Counted from the first letter of the stretch, positions 27,536 to 38,233 are shown. The stretch is DNA of 64,000 nucleotides from Uliginosibacterium sp. 31-16 (GCF_030730865.1 NZ_JAVALZ010000001.1:372001-436000); one strand, 5' to 3'. Numbers and translations: made by a program. The notes: generated from the letters alone by a model not told the origin.

Positions 27536-28858
27536 TTATCGAGACAACCCTGGACCGCCCTTGAAATTCGCCTTCTTAAGAAGACTCTCGTACTGGTGAG
27601 ACATCACATAAGCCTGGACTTGAGCCATGAAATCCATCGTCACCACAACGATGATCAACAACGAAGTTCCGCCAAAATAAAACGGAACCTGCCACCGAAG
27701 GATAAGAAACTCAGGCAACAGACAGACCAGCGTCACATAAACAGCTCCGATCAGCGTCAAACGCATCAGGATCTTGTCAATGTATCGAGCGGTCTGATCG
27801 CCGGGACGAATCCCGGGGACAAACGCTCCGCTCTTCTTAAGATTGTCTGCCGTCTCTTTCGAGTTGAAGACAAGAGCCGTATAGAAGAAGCAGAAAAAAA
27901 CGATCGCGGCGGCATACAACATGATGTATATCGGCTGACCTGGCGACAAGGTCGCAGAAAGATCCTTAAGCCAAAGCATCCCATCACTTGACCCAAACCA
28001 TTGCGCTGCAGTGGCAGGGAACAAAATAATCGATGACGCAAAAATCGGCGGGATCACGCCTGACATATTAAGCTTCAGGGGCAAGTGTGAACTTTGTCCT
28101 CCGTAAAGCTTGTTCCCAACCTGACGTTTTGCGTAATTGACAAGAATCTTGCGCTGACCACGTTCGACAAACACCACAAACGCAGTGACAAGCACAGCCA
28201 AAGTACAAATAAACAGCGCAGCTACCGGATGAATTGCACCAGTACGGACAAGCTCAAGCAGGCCTCCGATAGAATGAGGCAAACCAGATGCTATACCTGC
28301 AAAAATCAGGATCGAAATACCATTCCCGATTCCACGCTCCGTAATCTGTTCACCGAGCCACATCATGAACATAGTCCCGGTAACCAGCGTAGAGATCGCA
28401 GTCAAACGGAACAGAAACCCAGGGTCCAGCACAAGATTCGGCTGCTGTTCAAGCATCATTGAGATGCCGAAAGCCTGGAAAAGCGCCAGCCCGACTGTCC
28501 CATAACGGGTGTACTGCGTAATCTTGCGCCGCCCGGCCTCTCCCTCTTTCTTAAGAGCCTCCAGTTGCGGCGAAGCAATGGCCAACAACTGCATGACGAT
28601 CGATGCCGAAATATAAGGCATGATCCCGAGGGCAAAAATCGTAAAGCGAGAGAGCGCTCCACCGGAAAACAGGTTGAACACGCCAAGAATGCCATTCTTC
28701 TGAGTATCGAAGAGTTTGGCAAGTTCTGCCGGGTCAATACCTGGAACCGGTATATGCGCACCGATTCGATACACCACCAAGGCTCCAAGAAGGAACCATA
28801 GGCGGCGTTTCAAATCAGCGAACTTTCCGCTATTACCAAGGACTGATGGAGTAGCCAC
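27536..28858 (-). CDS. secY: Protein translocase channel subunit SecY
   Basis: A 440-residue inner-membrane protein with ten transmembrane helices, the pore of the SecYEG translocon. The plug region [23 protein letters not shown] follows helix 1, and the cytoplasmic loop [21 protein letters not shown] between helices 6 and 7 contacts SecA and ribosomes. It starts 20 bases after rplO in the spc operon. The partner SecE is at 54203-54550; SecG is not in the window. Confidence 0.98.
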   Translation of the reverse strand: MATPSVLGNSGKFADLKRRLWFLLGALVVYRIGAHIPVPGIDPAELAKLFDTQKNGILGVFNLFSGGALSRFTIFALGIMPYISASIVMQLLAIASPQLEALKKEGEAGRRKITQYTRYGTVGLALFQAFGISMMLEQQPNLVLDPGFLFRLTAISTLVTGTMFMMWLGEQITERGIGNGISILIFAGIASGLPHSIGGLLELVRTGAIHPVAALFICTLAVLVTAFVVFVERGQRKILVNYAKRQVGNKLYGGQSSHLPLKLNMSGVIPPIFASSIILFPATAAQWFGSSDGMLWLKDLSATLSPGQPIYIMLYAAAIVFFCFFYTALVFNSKETADNLKKSGAFVPGIRPGDQTARYIDKILMRLTLIGAVYVTLVCLLPEFLILRWQVPFYFGGTSLLIIVVVTMDFMAQVQAYVMSHQYESLLKKANFKGGPGLSR

Positions 28859-28878
28859 GCCGATGCCCTGTCTCTTGA

Positions 28879-29313
28879 TTACTCAGCAACCGAACCGCCA
28901 GCAGCTTCAATTGCAGCGCGAGCACCTTTTGTGGCGCCAATGCCACGCAACGTTACTTTGCGCTCAATCGCGCCTGACAGAATAACCTTGGCAGACAGCG
29001 CTTCAATTGCAACAATGCCAGCCTGCTTCAGCGACAGAAGGTCAATGTCATCAATAGGCAAAGCGGCAATTTCGCTCAGACGAACTTCCACATTCCGGCT
29101 AGCAGTAAGGGACACGAAGCCCCGCTTCGGAAGGCGGCGCTGAAGCGGCATCTGACCGCCCTCAAAGCCAACCTTATGGAAGCCGCCAGCGCGAGACTTT
29201 TGCCCCTTGTGACCACGACCGCACGTCTTGCCCAAGCCGCTACCAATACCACGACCTACACGGCGACGAGCTTTTTTGGAACCCTCAGCGGGTTGCAACT
29301 TATTGAGTTCCAT
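28879..29313 (-). CDS. rplO: 50S ribosomal protein L15
   Basis: 144 residues with the glycine- and arginine-rich N-terminal [20 protein letters not shown] extension that threads into 23S rRNA, and the globular C-terminal domain. Its start directly abuts the stop of rpmD, consistent with coupled translation. Confidence 0.97.
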   Translation of the reverse strand: MELNKLQPAEGSKKARRRVGRGIGSGLGKTCGRGHKGQKSRAGGFHKVGFEGGQMPLQRRLPKRGFVSLTASRNVEVRLSEIAALPIDDIDLLSLKQAGIVAIEALSAKVILSGAIERKVTLRGIGATKGARAAIEAAGGSVAE

Positions 29314-29496
29314 TTATCCCTCGCACTTAACCAGATAAGAAACCTTGTTGATCATGCCACGTACTGCGGCCGTATCCTCAAGTTCCACAGAGTGATTCAT
29401 ACGACGCAGGCCGAGACCGCGCACAGTGGCGCGGTGTGGCTGCTTGGTACCGATCAGGCTCTTGACGAGCGTGACGCGAATCTTCTTTTCAGCCAT
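29314..29496 (-). CDS. rpmD: 50S ribosomal protein L30
   Basis: 60 residues ([33 protein letters not shown]), the short bacterial L30 form. It lies two bases after rpsE and touches rplO. Confidence 0.97.
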   Translation of the reverse strand: MAEKKIRVTLVKSLIGTKQPHRATVRGLGLRRMNHSVELEDTAAVRGMINKVSYLVKCEG

Positions 29497-29498
29497 GA

Positions 29499-30023
29499 TT
29501 ACCCCAGAATCTCTTCAACGGTCTTGCCACGCTTAGCGGCAATTTGAGCTGCCGTACTGGTAGCAAAAAGACCGTTCAGCGTTGCACGTACAACGTTGTA
29601 TGGATTGGTCGAGCCGAGGCATTTGCAAATCACGTCAGTTACACCCATGACTTCAAATACCGCGCGCATTGCGCCACCAGCAATGATACCCGTACCGCTT
29701 GGGGCCGGCTGCATCAGAACAACTGCTGCACCATGCTTGCCCACAACGGAATGCTGAAGCGTACCGTTGCGCAAGTTGACCTTGGCCATCTTGGCACGCG
29801 CTTCATTCATCGCCTTCTGCACGGCAACCGGAACCTCACGTGATTTGCCCTTGCCCATGCCAATGGCGCCATCACCATCACCTACCACGGTCAGTGCGGC
29901 GAAGCCGAGAATGCGGCCGCCTTTTACAACCTTGGTGACTCGATTGACTGCGACCATTTTTTCGCGCAGGCCATCATCGCGCTCTTCGGAAGCCTGAACC
30001 TTCTTTGTCTGTTGCTTAGCCAT
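29499..30023 (-). CDS. rpsE: 30S ribosomal protein S5
   Basis: 174 residues with the double-stranded RNA-binding-like domain ([20 protein letters not shown]) and C-terminal domain ([19 protein letters not shown]). It guards decoding fidelity and mRNA unwinding at the entry channel. The Lys/Gly-rich loop where spectinomycin-resistance changes arise (VVKGGRI) looks wild type. Confidence 0.97.
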   Translation of the reverse strand: MAKQQTKKVQASEERDDGLREKMVAVNRVTKVVKGGRILGFAALTVVGDGDGAIGMGKGKSREVPVAVQKAMNEARAKMAKVNLRNGTLQHSVVGKHGAAVVLMQPAPSGTGIIAGGAMRAVFEVMGVTDVICKCLGSTNPYNVVRATLNGLFATSTAAQIAAKRGKTVEEILG

Positions 30024-30034
30024 GACTCTCTCGC

Positions 30035-30388
30035 TCAGAACTTCAGTCCGCTTTCACGCGCCGCTTCGGCGAGCGCCTTCACGCGACCGTGATACATGTA
30101 ACCCGCGCGATCGAATGCAACCGATAGCACACCCGCTGCTGCTGCACGCTCGGCGATCAGCTTGCCAACGGCCGTAGCCGCACTGACATTGCCGCCATTG
30201 GGTGCAACCCCTTTTACTGCCGCCTCAGCCGTAGAAGCTGCTGCCAGCACGCGCGAACCACATTCTGAAATGATTTGCGCATAGATATGGCAGTTCGAAC
30301 GGAAGACCGTCAGCCGAGCGACTTTTTGCTCCGCAATCCGAGCCCGGGTTTTGCGAGCCCTGCGCAAACGCGCTTCTTTCTTGTTCAT
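30035..30388 (-). CDS. rplR: 50S ribosomal protein L18
   Basis: 117 residues ([38 protein letters not shown]), a 5S rRNA-binding protein. It lies 12 bases after rplF and 11 before rpsE. Confidence 0.97.
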   Translation of the reverse strand: MNKKEARLRRARKTRARIAEQKVARLTVFRSNCHIYAQIISECGSRVLAAASTAEAAVKGVAPNGGNVSAATAVGKLIAERAAAAGVLSVAFDRAGYMYHGRVKALAEAARESGLKF

Positions 30389-30400
30389 ATTCGTCCGCCC

Positions 30401-30934
30401 TTACTTCTTCTTGGTTTCCTTCAGGAGCACCACCTCGTCAGCGTAACGCACACCCTTGCCCTTATAGGGCTCCGGGGAACGATATGCGCGGACTTCGGCG
30501 GCAACCTGACCGACCTGTTGCTTATCGACACCTTTAATGACGATCTCTGTCTGCGTCGGCGTTTCTACCTTCACACCAGCAGGCATTTGATGCACAACTG
30601 GATGAGAGAAACCCAAAGTCAGATTGAGTTTGTCACCTTGCGCCTGGGCACGATAACCCACGCCAACCAGATTCAGTTTGCGTTCGAACCCTTTGCTGAC
30701 ACCAACAACCATATTGTTAAGCAGCGCACGAGTGGTGCCGGACATGGCATTGCCATTCTCTCCGCCTGCGACAGCCTTAGCCGTCAGTACATTGCCCTCC
30801 CGCTCAAGGACAACAGAGGAGTGCAAGCGCTGCGTCAATGCGCCCAAGGGCCCCTTGACCGTGAACTCGCCCGAAGTAATGCTGACTTCAACGCCGGCAG
30901 GCAGAACAACTGGATTTTTTGCTACGCGTGACAT
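30401..30934 (-). CDS. rplF: 50S ribosomal protein L6
   Basis: 177 residues with two L6 repeats ([33 protein letters not shown] near the C-terminus), near the GTPase centre of the large subunit. ATG 30932-30934 gives the normal length; an upstream in-frame codon overlapping rpsH is rejected. Confidence 0.97.
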   Translation of the reverse strand: MSRVAKNPVVLPAGVEVSITSGEFTVKGPLGALTQRLHSSVVLEREGNVLTAKAVAGGENGNAMSGTTRALLNNMVVGVSKGFERKLNLVGVGYRAQAQGDKLNLTLGFSHPVVHQMPAGVKVETPTQTEIVIKGVDKQQVGQVAAEVRAYRSPEPYKGKGVRYADEVVLLKETKKK

Positions 30935-30944
30935 GGTTTTCTCC

Positions 30945-31340
30945 TTACGCCACAACGCAGAGCACTTCGCCACCGACCTTGGTAGCACGCGCACGACGAT
31001 CTGTCATGACGCCCCCAGGAGTGGAAACGATCGCTACGCCAAGACCATTCATGACCTTCGGCAAGTCATCACAGCCTCGATACACACGCAGGCCAGGCTT
31101 GCTTACCCGCTCAATACGCTCGATGACTGGACGACCAGCATAATACTTAAGAGCAATCGTCAATTCACGCGAAGAACCTTCGCCGCGGACAACGAAATCC
31201 TCAACATAACCTTCGTCCTTCAATACTTGGGCGATCGCAACTTTCAGCTTCGAAGACGGCATGGAAACCGAACTCTTCTGAGACTGCTGAGCATTACGAA
31301 TGCGCGTCAGCATATCGGCGACCGGATCAGACATACTCAT
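30945..31340 (-). CDS. rpsH: 30S ribosomal protein S8
   Basis: 131 residues ([40 protein letters not shown]). It binds the 16S central domain; in E. coli it also represses the spc operon by binding the rplE region of the mRNA. GGAG lies six bases before the chosen ATG. Confidence 0.97.
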   Translation of the reverse strand: MSMSDPVADMLTRIRNAQQSQKSSVSMPSSKLKVAIAQVLKDEGYVEDFVVRGEGSSRELTIALKYYAGRPVIERIERVSKPGLRVYRGCDDLPKVMNGLGVAIVSTPGGVMTDRRARATKVGGEVLCVVA

Positions 31341-31350
31341 CTCGATCTCC

Positions 31351-31656
31351 TTACCAGCTAGCCTTGGTCATGCCGGGCACTTCACCCTTGAAAGCCACTT
31401 CACGCAGCTTATTACGGCACAAACCAAATTTACGGAACACACCACGGGGACGTCCAGTCAGTTCGCAACGATTACGTTGACGACTTGGGCTGGAATTGCG
31501 CGGCAGCTTTTGCAGTTTCAGGCGCGCCTCCATGCGCTCCTCTTCGGAGCGGGAAGTATCGCCAATCACGGCCTGGAGAGCAGCACGCTTTTCAGCGAAC
31601 TTCTCCACCGTTTTGCGGCGTTTTTCTTCGCGATTGATCAGAGCCAGTTTCGCCAT
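31351..31656 (-). CDS. rpsN: 30S ribosomal protein S14, zinc-independent long form
   Basis: 101 residues. It has [19 protein letters not shown] but not the paired CxxC zinc motifs, so it is the C- form. It contrasts with S4 and L36, which keep zinc ligands. ATG 31654-31656 gives the standard start [17 protein letters not shown]. Confidence 0.97.
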   Translation of the reverse strand: MAKLALINREEKRRKTVEKFAEKRAALQAVIGDTSRSEEERMEARLKLQKLPRNSSPSRQRNRCELTGRPRGVFRKFGLCRNKLREVAFKGEVPGMTKASW

Positions 31657-31663
31657 GTCACCC

Positions 31664-32203
31664 TCAGTTCTTGAACGGGAATTTGAACGCAGCCAGAAGC
31701 GCACGCGCCTCTTCATCCGTCTTCGCCGTCGTGGTAATGCTGATATTCAAGCCGCGCAGTGCATCAATCTTGTCGTACTCAATCTCAGGAAAGATGATCT
31801 GCTCTTTTACACCGAGGTTGTAATTGCCACGACCGTCAAAACCTTTGGCAACCACACCACGAAAATCGCGAATACGCGGCATTGCAACGGCAATCAAACG
31901 ATCCAGGAACTCGAACATCTGCGGCCCACGCAGGGTAACCATGCAGCCAATAGGATACCCTTCGCGAATCTTGAATCCCGCGATCGACTTCTTGGCCTTG
32001 GTCACCACAGGCTTCTGACCGGCAATCTTGGTCATATCGCCAACGGCATTATCCAACACCTTTTTGTCACCAACCGCCTCACCAACCCCCATATTCAGGG
32101 TCACCTTGGTGATACGCGGAACTTCCATAATCGACTTGTAGCCGAACTGCTTACTCAGCAGCGCCACAACATCAGACTTGTAAAACTCTTGAAGACGAGC
32201 CAT
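31664..32203 (-). CDS. rplE: 50S ribosomal protein L5
   Basis: 179 residues ([27 protein letters not shown]-like strand reading [20 protein letters not shown]). It binds 5S rRNA and contacts the P-site tRNA and the small subunit through bridge B1b. It lies between rplX and rpsN. Confidence 0.97.
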   Translation of the reverse strand: MARLQEFYKSDVVALLSKQFGYKSIMEVPRITKVTLNMGVGEAVGDKKVLDNAVGDMTKIAGQKPVVTKAKKSIAGFKIREGYPIGCMVTLRGPQMFEFLDRLIAVAMPRIRDFRGVVAKGFDGRGNYNLGVKEQIIFPEIEYDKIDALRGLNISITTTAKTDEEARALLAAFKFPFKN

Positions 32204-32212
32204 GACTGTTCC

Positions 32213-32530
32213 TTACGCCCCGACCAGTTCGCCATTGGATTTGAAGAAGCGAACCTTCTTGCCATCCTCAAGCTGCTTGAAACCGACACGATCGGCTTTT
32301 TGCGTTACAGGGTTAAAAAGAGCCACATTCGAGACATGAACCGGCATTTCTTTTTCCACAATACCGCCAACCTGACCCTTGACCGGATTCGGCTTGGTGT
32401 GCTTCTTGACCCGATTCACACCCTCAACCACAACACGCTCAGCGTCAACGCAGCGCACGACAGCGCCACGCTTACCCTTATCTTTACCAGCCAGGACGAC
32501 CACTTCGTCCCCTTTGCGAATCTTGTTCAT
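32213..32530 (-). CDS. rplX: 50S ribosomal protein L24
   Basis: 105 residues with an N-terminal KOW motif ([20 protein letters not shown]). It starts large-subunit assembly on the 5' domain of 23S rRNA and lies near the tunnel exit. Confidence 0.97.
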   Translation of the reverse strand: MNKIRKGDEVVVLAGKDKGKRGAVVRCVDAERVVVEGVNRVKKHTKPNPVKGQVGGIVEKEMPVHVSNVALFNPVTQKADRVGFKQLEDGKKVRFFKSNGELVGA

Positions 32531-32539
32531 CTTCGCTCC

Positions 32540-32908
32540 TTAGAGGACCTCAGGGGCCAACGAAACAATTTTCATGAAACGCTCGGTACGCAACTCACGC
32601 GTAACCGGCCCAAAAATACGCGTCCCGATCGGCTCAAGCTTTGCATTCAGCAGCACAGCCGCATTCTTGTCAAACTTGATCAACGAGCCATCGTTGCGAC
32701 GAACGCCCTTGGCGGTACGAACCACCACCGCATTGTAAACGTCGCCTTTTTTGACACGGCCACGAGGGGCCGCATCCTTGATACTTACCTTGATGATGTC
32801 GCCAACGCCGGCGTAGCGGCGCTTGGAACCACCCAAAACCTTGATACACATTACAGCCCGTGCACCGGTATTGTCGGCGACCTCAAGAATCGTCTGCATT
32901 TGGATCAT
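32540..32908 (-). CDS. rplN: 50S ribosomal protein L14
   Basis: 122 residues ([20 protein letters not shown], ending [12 protein letters not shown]), near bridge B8. As in E. coli it is the first gene of the spc operon; a promoter and a structured 93-base leader lie upstream. Confidence 0.97.
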   Translation of the reverse strand: MIQMQTILEVADNTGARAVMCIKVLGGSKRRYAGVGDIIKVSIKDAAPRGRVKKGDVYNAVVVRTAKGVRRNDGSLIKFDKNAAVLLNAKLEPIGTRIFGPVTRELRTERFMKIVSLAPEVL

Positions 32909-33001
32909 TTTTTAACTCCATCCAACTTGAACACACAAAGTGCCCAGTCTTGGATCCCGTTCGGGAAAAGACCCCGCATAAAGCGGGAAATCGAGCCAAG
33001 C
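32909..33001 (-). promoter_or_regulatory. Structured rplN leader
   Basis: Between the probable promoter and the rplN ATG, the minus-strand RNA can form two small hairpins back to back: CCCGC-TTTAT-GCGGG and TCCCG-AA-CGGGA (plus strand about 32955-32980). The spacer is unusually long for this cluster, where neighbours are 0-20 bases apart, so a regulatory leader is plausible. Confidence 0.45.
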
Positions 33002-33031
33002 ATTCTAGCCTAGCTCGAGATCTTGATGCAA
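33002..33031 (-). promoter_or_regulatory. Probable sigma70 promoter of the spc operon (rplN)
   Basis: Minus strand: TTGCAT (plus 33026-33031), 18-base spacer, TAGAAT (plus 33002-33007). The two hexamers, the spacer length and the GGC before TAGAAT are identical to the element before rplC at 37830-37859. Confidence 0.7.
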
Positions 33032-33053
33032 GTGCTTTGCGAGAATATTTCGA

Positions 33054-33320
33054 TTAAGCCTGCGCTTTTTCGATCACGCGCGTCACACGCCATGCCTTGG
33101 TTTTGGAAATCGGAGCGCACTCCTCAATTTCAACCAGGTCGCCTTCGGCTGCGACGCCATTGGCTACATCAGCGTGATACTTTTTCGACTGCACCATCAC
33201 CTTGCCGTAAAGCGGATGCTTGACGCGACGCTCAACCAGAACCGTCACCGTCTTGTTCATCTTGTCGCTCACGACTCGGCCGCTCAGAGTGCGGCGCACG
33301 ACTACTTTTTGATCACTCAT
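33054..33320 (-). CDS. rpsQ: 30S ribosomal protein S17
   Basis: 88 residues, OB fold ([38 protein letters not shown]). Last gene of the S10 operon; overlaps rpmC by one base (TAATG). A 145-base spacer with a promoter follows before rplN. Confidence 0.97.
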   Translation of the reverse strand: MSDQKVVVRRTLSGRVVSDKMNKTVTVLVERRVKHPLYGKVMVQSKKYHADVANGVAAEGDLVEIEECAPISKTKAWRVTRVIEKAQA

Positions 33321-33511
33321 TACGCCACCGCCTTTTCACGCTGAATTGTACGAACGCGCGCAATGTCGCGACGCACGCGCAACAACTGAGACGTGTTGTT
33401 CAGTTGCTGCGTAGCGATCTGCATGCGCAGGGAGAACTGCTCCTTGAGCAAAGCAACCAGTTCTTCCTGAAGCTCGGTAGCGCCCTTGGAGCGCAACTCA
33501 TTCGCTTTCAT
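33320..33511 (-). CDS. rpmC: 50S ribosomal protein L29
   Basis: 63 residues, two helices ([36 protein letters not shown]). It lies at the tunnel exit beside L23 and helps dock trigger factor and SRP. Confidence 0.97.
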   Translation of the reverse strand: MKANELRSKGATELQEELVALLKEQFSLRMQIATQQLNNTSQLLRVRRDIARVRTIQREKAVA

Positions 33512-33516
33512 TTTCC

Positions 33517-33930
33517 TTACCCCACAAGCCGCGTGACAAACGCGGTCTCAATCGGAAGCTTGGCGGCAGCCAGGCGGAACGCCTCGCGCGCCAGCACTTC
33601 GTCTACGCCATCCATCTCATACAGCACCTTGCCGGGCTGGATCTCTGCAACCCAGTATTCCGGATTGCCCTTACCGTTACCCATACGGACTTCAGCAGGT
33701 TTTTTGGAGATGGGCTTGTCCGGGAAAATACGAATCCAGATACGACCACCACGCTTGATGTGGCGAGTCATGGCACGACGGGCAGATTCGATTTGGCGAG
33801 CAGTCAAACGACCGCGGCCAATGGCCTTCAGGCCGTATTCACCGAAGCTGACCTTGGCGCCACGAGTCGCAACACCCGTGTTACGGCCCTTCTGCTCCTT
33901 ACGGTACTTCCTTCTATTCGGCTGCAGCAT
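33517..33930 (-). CDS. rplP: 50S ribosomal protein L16
   Basis: 137 residues ([38 protein letters not shown]), which helps place the aminoacyl-tRNA. Its first 17 bases overlap the end of rpsC in another frame, implying translational coupling. The arginine of the conserved [18 protein letters not shown] helix is present. Confidence 0.97.
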   Translation of the reverse strand: MLQPNRRKYRKEQKGRNTGVATRGAKVSFGEYGLKAIGRGRLTARQIESARRAMTRHIKRGGRIWIRIFPDKPISKKPAEVRMGNGKGNPEYWVAEIQPGKVLYEMDGVDEVLAREAFRLAAAKLPIETAFVTRLVG

Positions 33931-34705
33931 CGCTTGCTCCTGCGTTCTTCACAACGCCCGTTTTGCGAACAGCACGGCGGGGCGCGGGCTTGGTAGCATC
34001 GCCATCGTTACGCGCTGGGCGGCGGGTCTTGCGACCTTCGTTTTCATTGGCTTCCACGGCGGCAGGCTGTTCGCCCTTGCCAACCATCTCGCCCTTGTAT
34101 ACCCAGACCTTGATCCCGATGATGCCGTAGGTTGTGCTGGCTTCAGCAAACCCGTAATCGATATCGGCACGCAAGGTATGCAGCGGCACGCGACCTTCGC
34201 GATACCACTCGGTACGAGCAATTTCAGCCCCATTAAGGCGGCCCGCGCTCATGATCTTGATACCCTGTGCACCGAGACGCATGGCGTTTTGCATTGCGCG
34301 CTTCATTGCACGGCGGAACATGATGCGCTTTTCGAGCTGCTGAGCAATCGAATCAGCAATCAGTTGAGCATCCGTTTCCGGCTTGCGGATCTCTTCGATA
34401 TTGACGTGAACCGGCACGCCCATGATCTTCTGGAGATCAGCCTTCAGCTGCTCAATGTCTTCACCTTTCTTGCCGATCACAACACCCGGACGGGCGCTGA
34501 AAACGGTAATGCGGGCATTTTTCGCCGGGCGCTCGATCAGAACACGACCAACTGATGCATGTGCCAGCTTCTTCTTCAGGTGCTCACGAACCTTGATGTC
34601 TTCATGGAGCATCTTGGCGTAGCTCTGGCTGTTGGCGTACCAACGAGAGCTCCAGTTCCGGGTTACCGCAAGGCGGAATCCGGTCGGATGGATTTTCTGT
34701 CCCAT
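33914..34705 (-). CDS. rpsC: 30S ribosomal protein S3 with basic C-terminal extension
   Basis: 263 residues, about 30 longer than E. coli S3. It has an N-terminal part ([20 protein letters not shown]), a KH domain ([18 protein letters not shown]), and the mRNA-entry/helicase region with [20 protein letters not shown]. The added tail (about 215-263) is rich in Arg, Lys, Ala and Pro ([11 protein letters not shown]) and looks disordered, similar to other betaproteobacterial S3 proteins. Confidence 0.96.
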   Translation of the reverse strand: MGQKIHPTGFRLAVTRNWSSRWYANSQSYAKMLHEDIKVREHLKKKLAHASVGRVLIERPAKNARITVFSARPGVVIGKKGEDIEQLKADLQKIMGVPVHVNIEEIRKPETDAQLIADSIAQQLEKRIMFRRAMKRAMQNAMRLGAQGIKIMSAGRLNGAEIARTEWYREGRVPLHTLRADIDYGFAEASTTYGIIGIKVWVYKGEMVGKGEQPAAVEANENEGRKTRRPARNDGDATKPAPRRAVRKTGVVKNAGASDAAAE

Positions 34706-34714
34706 ATGCTCCCC

Positions 34715-35044
34715 TTACTCCCCGACAGTCAGATAGATGTGGCAGGTCTGCTTCTCGATACGATTACCGCGGCCCTTGGCACGAGCGGTAAAACGCTTGA
34801 GAGACGTTCCCTTTTCCACGTGAATGGTTTTGACCTTCAGCGCATCAATGTCAGCACCATCGTTATGCTCAGCGTTGGCTATAGCCGACTCCAGCACTTT
34901 CTTGATGATGGTTGCGCCCTTTTTCGGGCAGAAAGTCAAAATATTAAGTGCCTGATCCACCGGCTTGCCACGTACCAGGTCAGCCACAAGGCGACCCTTC
35001 TGGGCGGAGAGGCGGACACCGCGCAAACTTGCATTGGTTTCCAT
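34715..35044 (-). CDS. rplV: 50S ribosomal protein L22
   Basis: 109 residues. The long beta hairpin that lines the exit tunnel ([20 protein letters not shown]) is present, with no change typical of macrolide resistance. ATG 35042-35044 has AAGGGG five bases upstream; a GTG two codons earlier is possible but poorly spaced. Confidence 0.96.
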   Translation of the reverse strand: METNASLRGVRLSAQKGRLVADLVRGKPVDQALNILTFCPKKGATIIKKVLESAIANAEHNDGADIDALKVKTIHVEKGTSLKRFTARAKGRGNRIEKQTCHIYLTVGE

Positions 35045-35053
35045 GATCACCCC

Positions 35054-35329
35054 TTACTTCTTCGCCTTCTTGCTGGCAGCGTGACCCTTGAAGGTACGCG
35101 TCAGCGCGAACTCGCCCAGCTTGTGACCAACCATATTTTCAGTCACATACACCGGAATGTGTTGCTTGCCATTGTGGACAGCGATTGTCAGACCAACGAA
35201 TTCGGGCAGAATCGTCGAACGACGCGACCAAGTTTTGATCGGACGCTTGTCAGTGGAATTGCCGGCAGCTTCGACCTTCTTGCTCAGATGGTCGTCTACA
35301 AACGGCCCTTTTTTAACGGAACGTGCCAT
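35054..35329 (-). CDS. rpsS: 30S ribosomal protein S19
   Basis: 91 residues ([40 protein letters not shown]), in the head of the small subunit with S13. It lies nine bases after rplB and nine before rplV. Confidence 0.97.
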   Translation of the reverse strand: MARSVKKGPFVDDHLSKKVEAAGNSTDKRPIKTWSRRSTILPEFVGLTIAVHNGKQHIPVYVTENMVGHKLGEFALTRTFKGHAASKKAKK

Positions 35330-35338
35330 GACTACCTC

Positions 35339-36163
35339 TTATCGCTTGTGACGACGCTGAACGATCATGCTGTCAGTACGCTTGTTACTACGCGTACGAT
35401 AGCCCTTGGCCGGCTGACCCCACGGACTGACAGGCACACGGCCTTCGCCAGTCTTGCCTTCACCACCACCATGCGGGTGATCCACCGGGTTCATCACCGT
35501 ACCGCGAACTGTCGGGCGAATACCACGCCAACGCTGAGCACCGGCCTTGCCGATCTTGCGCAGATTGTTCTCTTCGTTGCCAACTTCGCCGATGGTCGCG
35601 CGGCACTCAATGTGCACACGGCGAATTTCACCGGACCGCAGGCGCAACTGGGCATAAATGCCTTCGCGAGCCAGCAGCTGAACCGAAGTACCGGCAGCGC
35701 GAGCCAACTGAGCACCCTTGCCCGGCAGCATTTCGACACAGTGAATCGTGCTACCCACGGGAATGTTGCGAATCGGCAACGCATTGCCCGACTTGATCGG
35801 AGCCTCGGAGCCACTCAGGATTTCCTGACCAACAACCAAGCCCTTCGGGGCAATGATGTAGCGACGCTCGCCGTCGGCATAACACAACAACGCGATATTT
35901 GCGGTGCGATTCGGATCGTATTCAATGCGCTCAACTTTGGCGATGATGCCATCCTTGTTGCGCTTGAAATCAATCATGCGGTAGTGCTGCTTATGACCAC
36001 CACCCTGATGACGCACGGTAATGCGGCCATCAGTATTACGGCCAGCATGCTTCGATTGACTCTCCACCAGGCCAGCAAACGGCTTGCCCTTGTGAAGGTT
36101 CGGATTGACCACCTTGACAAGGCCGCGACGACCCGCAGAGGTAGGTTTAACTTTAACCAACAT
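35339..36163 (-). CDS. rplB: 50S ribosomal protein L2
   Basis: 274 residues with the SH3-like and OB-like core and the conserved C-terminal [19 protein letters not shown]; its histidine (the E. coli His229 equivalent) lies near the peptidyl transferase centre. The start overlaps the last base of rplW. Confidence 0.97.
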   Translation of the reverse strand: MLVKVKPTSAGRRGLVKVVNPNLHKGKPFAGLVESQSKHAGRNTDGRITVRHQGGGHKQHYRMIDFKRNKDGIIAKVERIEYDPNRTANIALLCYADGERRYIIAPKGLVVGQEILSGSEAPIKSGNALPIRNIPVGSTIHCVEMLPGKGAQLARAAGTSVQLLAREGIYAQLRLRSGEIRRVHIECRATIGEVGNEENNLRKIGKAGAQRWRGIRPTVRGTVMNPVDHPHGGGEGKTGEGRVPVSPWGQPAKGYRTRSNKRTDSMIVQRRHKR

Positions 36164-36471
36164 TATGCGGCCCCTCCCTCAACGAAGTTGATCTCTTGAC
36201 CCGGCTTCAGGCAGACGAACGCCTTTTTCCAGCCCTTACGCTGACCTGTCGAACGGCCAAAGCGCTTAACTTTGCCCTTCACGTTCAGGATCTGGACAGA
36301 ATCCACCTGAACCTTGAAAAGCATCTCCACAGCAGCTTTCACTTCCGGCTTGGTCGCATCTGATGCAACACGAAAAACCACTTGCTCATTCTTTTCAGCA
36401 ACCTGGGTCGCTTTTTCGGAAATCTGCGGGGCGAGCAGCACCTGCAGGAGCCGTTCCTGGCTATAGCTCAT
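36163..36471 (-). CDS. rplW: 50S ribosomal protein L23
   Basis: 102 residues ([20 protein letters not shown]). It is the docking site for trigger factor and SRP at the tunnel exit. ATG 36469-36471 has GAGGAG eight bases upstream and overlaps the rplD stop by four bases (ATGA); a GTG two codons upstream is too close to the ribosome site. Confidence 0.96.
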   Translation of the reverse strand: MSYSQERLLQVLLAPQISEKATQVAEKNEQVVFRVASDATKPEVKAAVEMLFKVQVDSVQILNVKGKVKRFGRSTGQRKGWKKAFVCLKPGQEINFVEGGAA

Positions 36472-37088
36472 TGCCACATCTCCTCGATCTTCGCGACTGC
36501 CGCACGGGTCATGATGACGCGCGGATAGCGCACCAGCGACACCGGATCAGCCTCGTGAGCTTCCAGCACCAGAACGTTGTGCAGGTTGCGCGACGAAAGC
36601 CACAGGTTTTCATCCATTGCATCGGTGATTACCAACGCGGACTCAGCACCAAAACCCTTGAGCTTCTGAGCCAGAAGACGGGTCTTGGGAGCATCAAGAG
36701 CCACGCTCTCAACCACAACCAGACGATCTTCGCGAACCAGTTGCGACAGGATCGATGCGATACCCGCACGAAACTGCTTGCGATTCACCTTCTGGGAGAA
36801 ATTCTCATCAGGACGATTCGGAAAAATCCGACCACCCCCACGCCACAGCGGCGAAGAAGTCATACCGGCACGAGCATTACCCGTACCTTTTTGACGGAAA
36901 GGCTTCTTGGTGGAGTGCTTGACTTCACCACGATCCTTTTGCGCGCGATTGCCTGAACGGCCATTCGCTTGATAGGCCACCACCAATTGATGGATGAGCG
37001 CTTCGCTGTACTCGCGACCGAAAAGAGCATCGGAAGCTTGAATAGTTGCGGACGCCTGACCCTGATCATTAATCAGCTTGAGTTCCAT
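36468..37088 (-). CDS. rplD: 50S ribosomal protein L4
   Basis: 206 residues. The tunnel loop ([20 protein letters not shown]) that contacts macrolide-binding rRNA looks wild type. In E. coli L4 represses the S10 operon by attenuation at a leader before rpsJ; here the main candidate leader lies before rplC instead. Confidence 0.97.
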   Translation of the reverse strand: MELKLINDQGQASATIQASDALFGREYSEALIHQLVVAYQANGRSGNRAQKDRGEVKHSTKKPFRQKGTGNARAGMTSSPLWRGGGRIFPNRPDENFSQKVNRKQFRAGIASILSQLVREDRLVVVESVALDAPKTRLLAQKLKGFGAESALVITDAMDENLWLSSRNLHNVLVLEAHEADPVSLVRYPRVIMTRAAVAKIEEMWQ

Positions 37089-37099
37089 GACGCCCCCGA

Positions 37100-37741
37100 T
37101 CAGTTAGCCTTGACAGCAGGACGCACAATTACGTCGCCACCATCATGACCCGGCACTGCACCCTTGATGAGGAGCAGACCACGCTCAACATCCACACGCA
37201 CAACCTCGAGATTCTGAACGGTCGACTTGACCGCACCCAGATGCCCCGCCATGCGCTTACCCGGAAAAACACGGCCGGGATCCTGGGCCATACCAATGGA
37301 ACCAGGAGCGTTATGGCTAACAGAGTTGCCGTGGGAAGCGCGCTGAGAGCTGAAGTTGTGACGCTTGATCGCGCCAGCAAAACCCTTACCAATCGAGGTT
37401 CCGGTCACATCGACCTTTTGCCCGACAGCAAAAATCTCAACACTGATCACATCACCAGCCTTGTAGCTGGTGAGTTGCTCGGCACCGATGCGAAACTCGC
37501 GCATCACGCTACCGGCCTCGGCCCCTGCTTTGGCCATATGACCAGCAAGAGCCTTACTTACGCGACTGGCACGCCGCTGACCAAAAGCGACCTGAATGGC
37601 GGAATAACCGTCCACATCAGCCGTCTTGATCTGGGCCACTCGATTGTTCGACACGTCAAGCACCGTAACCGGAACGGAAGCACCGTCCTCAGCAAAGATG
37701 CGAGTCATGCCGACCTTGCGACCTACAAGGCCTAGACTCAT
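37100..37741 (-). CDS. rplC: 50S ribosomal protein L3
   Basis: 213 residues ([20 protein letters not shown]). The central loop reaching the peptidyl transferase centre has [20 protein letters not shown], which includes the glutamine-type site (GNSxSHR/N) of methylated L3. First gene after the probable promoter at 37830-37859. Confidence 0.97.
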   Translation of the reverse strand: MSLGLVGRKVGMTRIFAEDGASVPVTVLDVSNNRVAQIKTADVDGYSAIQVAFGQRRASRVSKALAGHMAKAGAEAGSVMREFRIGAEQLTSYKAGDVISVEIFAVGQKVDVTGTSIGKGFAGAIKRHNFSSQRASHGNSVSHNAPGSIGMAQDPGRVFPGKRMAGHLGAVKSTVQNLEVVRVDVERGLLLIKGAVPGHDGGDVIVRPAVKAN

Positions 37742-37829
37742 GTTTTTCTCCTATGACCCGGTTTCGATTGACCGGGTCGCAATTGATGTCGCAACTGACA
37801 AACCTCGCGCTCAAAACGCGAAGCGCGAG
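37742..37829 (-). promoter_or_regulatory. Structured rplC leader
   Basis: Right after the -10 box the minus-strand RNA reads CTCGCGC-TTCGCGTTTTGA-GCGCGAG, a 7-bp hairpin, then a GACCCGGTCAATCGAAACCGGGTC stretch that can form a second hairpin (GACCCGG...CCGGGTC, plus about 37755-37780) just before the ribosome site. This resembles a regulatory leader. Confidence 0.5.
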
Positions 37830-37859
37830 ATTCTAGCCTGAAACAACAAGACTATGCAA
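37830..37859 (-). promoter_or_regulatory. Probable sigma70 promoter before rplC
   Basis: Minus strand: TTGCAT (plus 37854-37859), 18-base spacer, TAGAAT (plus 37830-37835), with GGC directly before TAGAAT. It has the same layout as the rplN promoter. It would drive rplC-rpsQ separately from rpsJ. Confidence 0.7.
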
Positions 37860-37867
37860 GCGCAGGG

Positions 37868-38179
37868 TTACTGCAGCTTGATTTCGACGTCCACACCTGC
37901 CGGCAGATCCAGCTTCATCAATGCATCGACTGTTTTATCAGTCGGATCAATGATGTCCATCAGGCGCAGATGGGTACGGATTTCGAACTGGTCGCGTGAC
38001 GTCTTGTTAACGTGAGGCGAACGCAGAATGTTGAACCGCTCGATCTTGGTCGGCATCGGCACCGGACCACGCACCACGGCGCCCGTGCGCTTGGCAGTTT
38101 CAACAATTTCCTGAGCCGACTGATCGATCAAGCGATAGTCAAAGGCCTTCAGACGAATACGGATTTTTTGGTTTGCCAT
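37868..38179 (-). CDS. rpsJ: 30S ribosomal protein S10 / NusE
   Basis: 103 residues ([40 protein letters not shown]). Besides its ribosome role it pairs with NusB and NusG in antitermination. It is isolated here: a strong terminator separates it from tuf on one side and a 126-base promoter-containing spacer separates it from rplC on the other. Confidence 0.97.
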   Translation of the reverse strand: MANQKIRIRLKAFDYRLIDQSAQEIVETAKRTGAVVRGPVPMPTKIERFNILRSPHVNKTSRDQFEIRTHLRLMDIIDPTDKTVDALMKLDLPAGVDVEIKLQ

Positions 38180-38199
38180 TTTGATTCCTAAAGAGCACA

Positions 38200-38233
38200 A
38201 AGAACAAAACGGCACACCCCGAAGGATGTGCCG
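38200..38233 (-). terminator. Rho-independent terminator after tuf (end of str operon)
   Basis: Minus strand: CGGCACATCC-TTCG-GGGTGTGCCG, a 10-bp stem with a stable UUCG tetraloop, followed by TTTTGTTCTTT. It lies 14 bases past the tuf stop and 21 before the rpsJ ATG, so rpsJ expression would need read-through. Confidence 0.85.
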
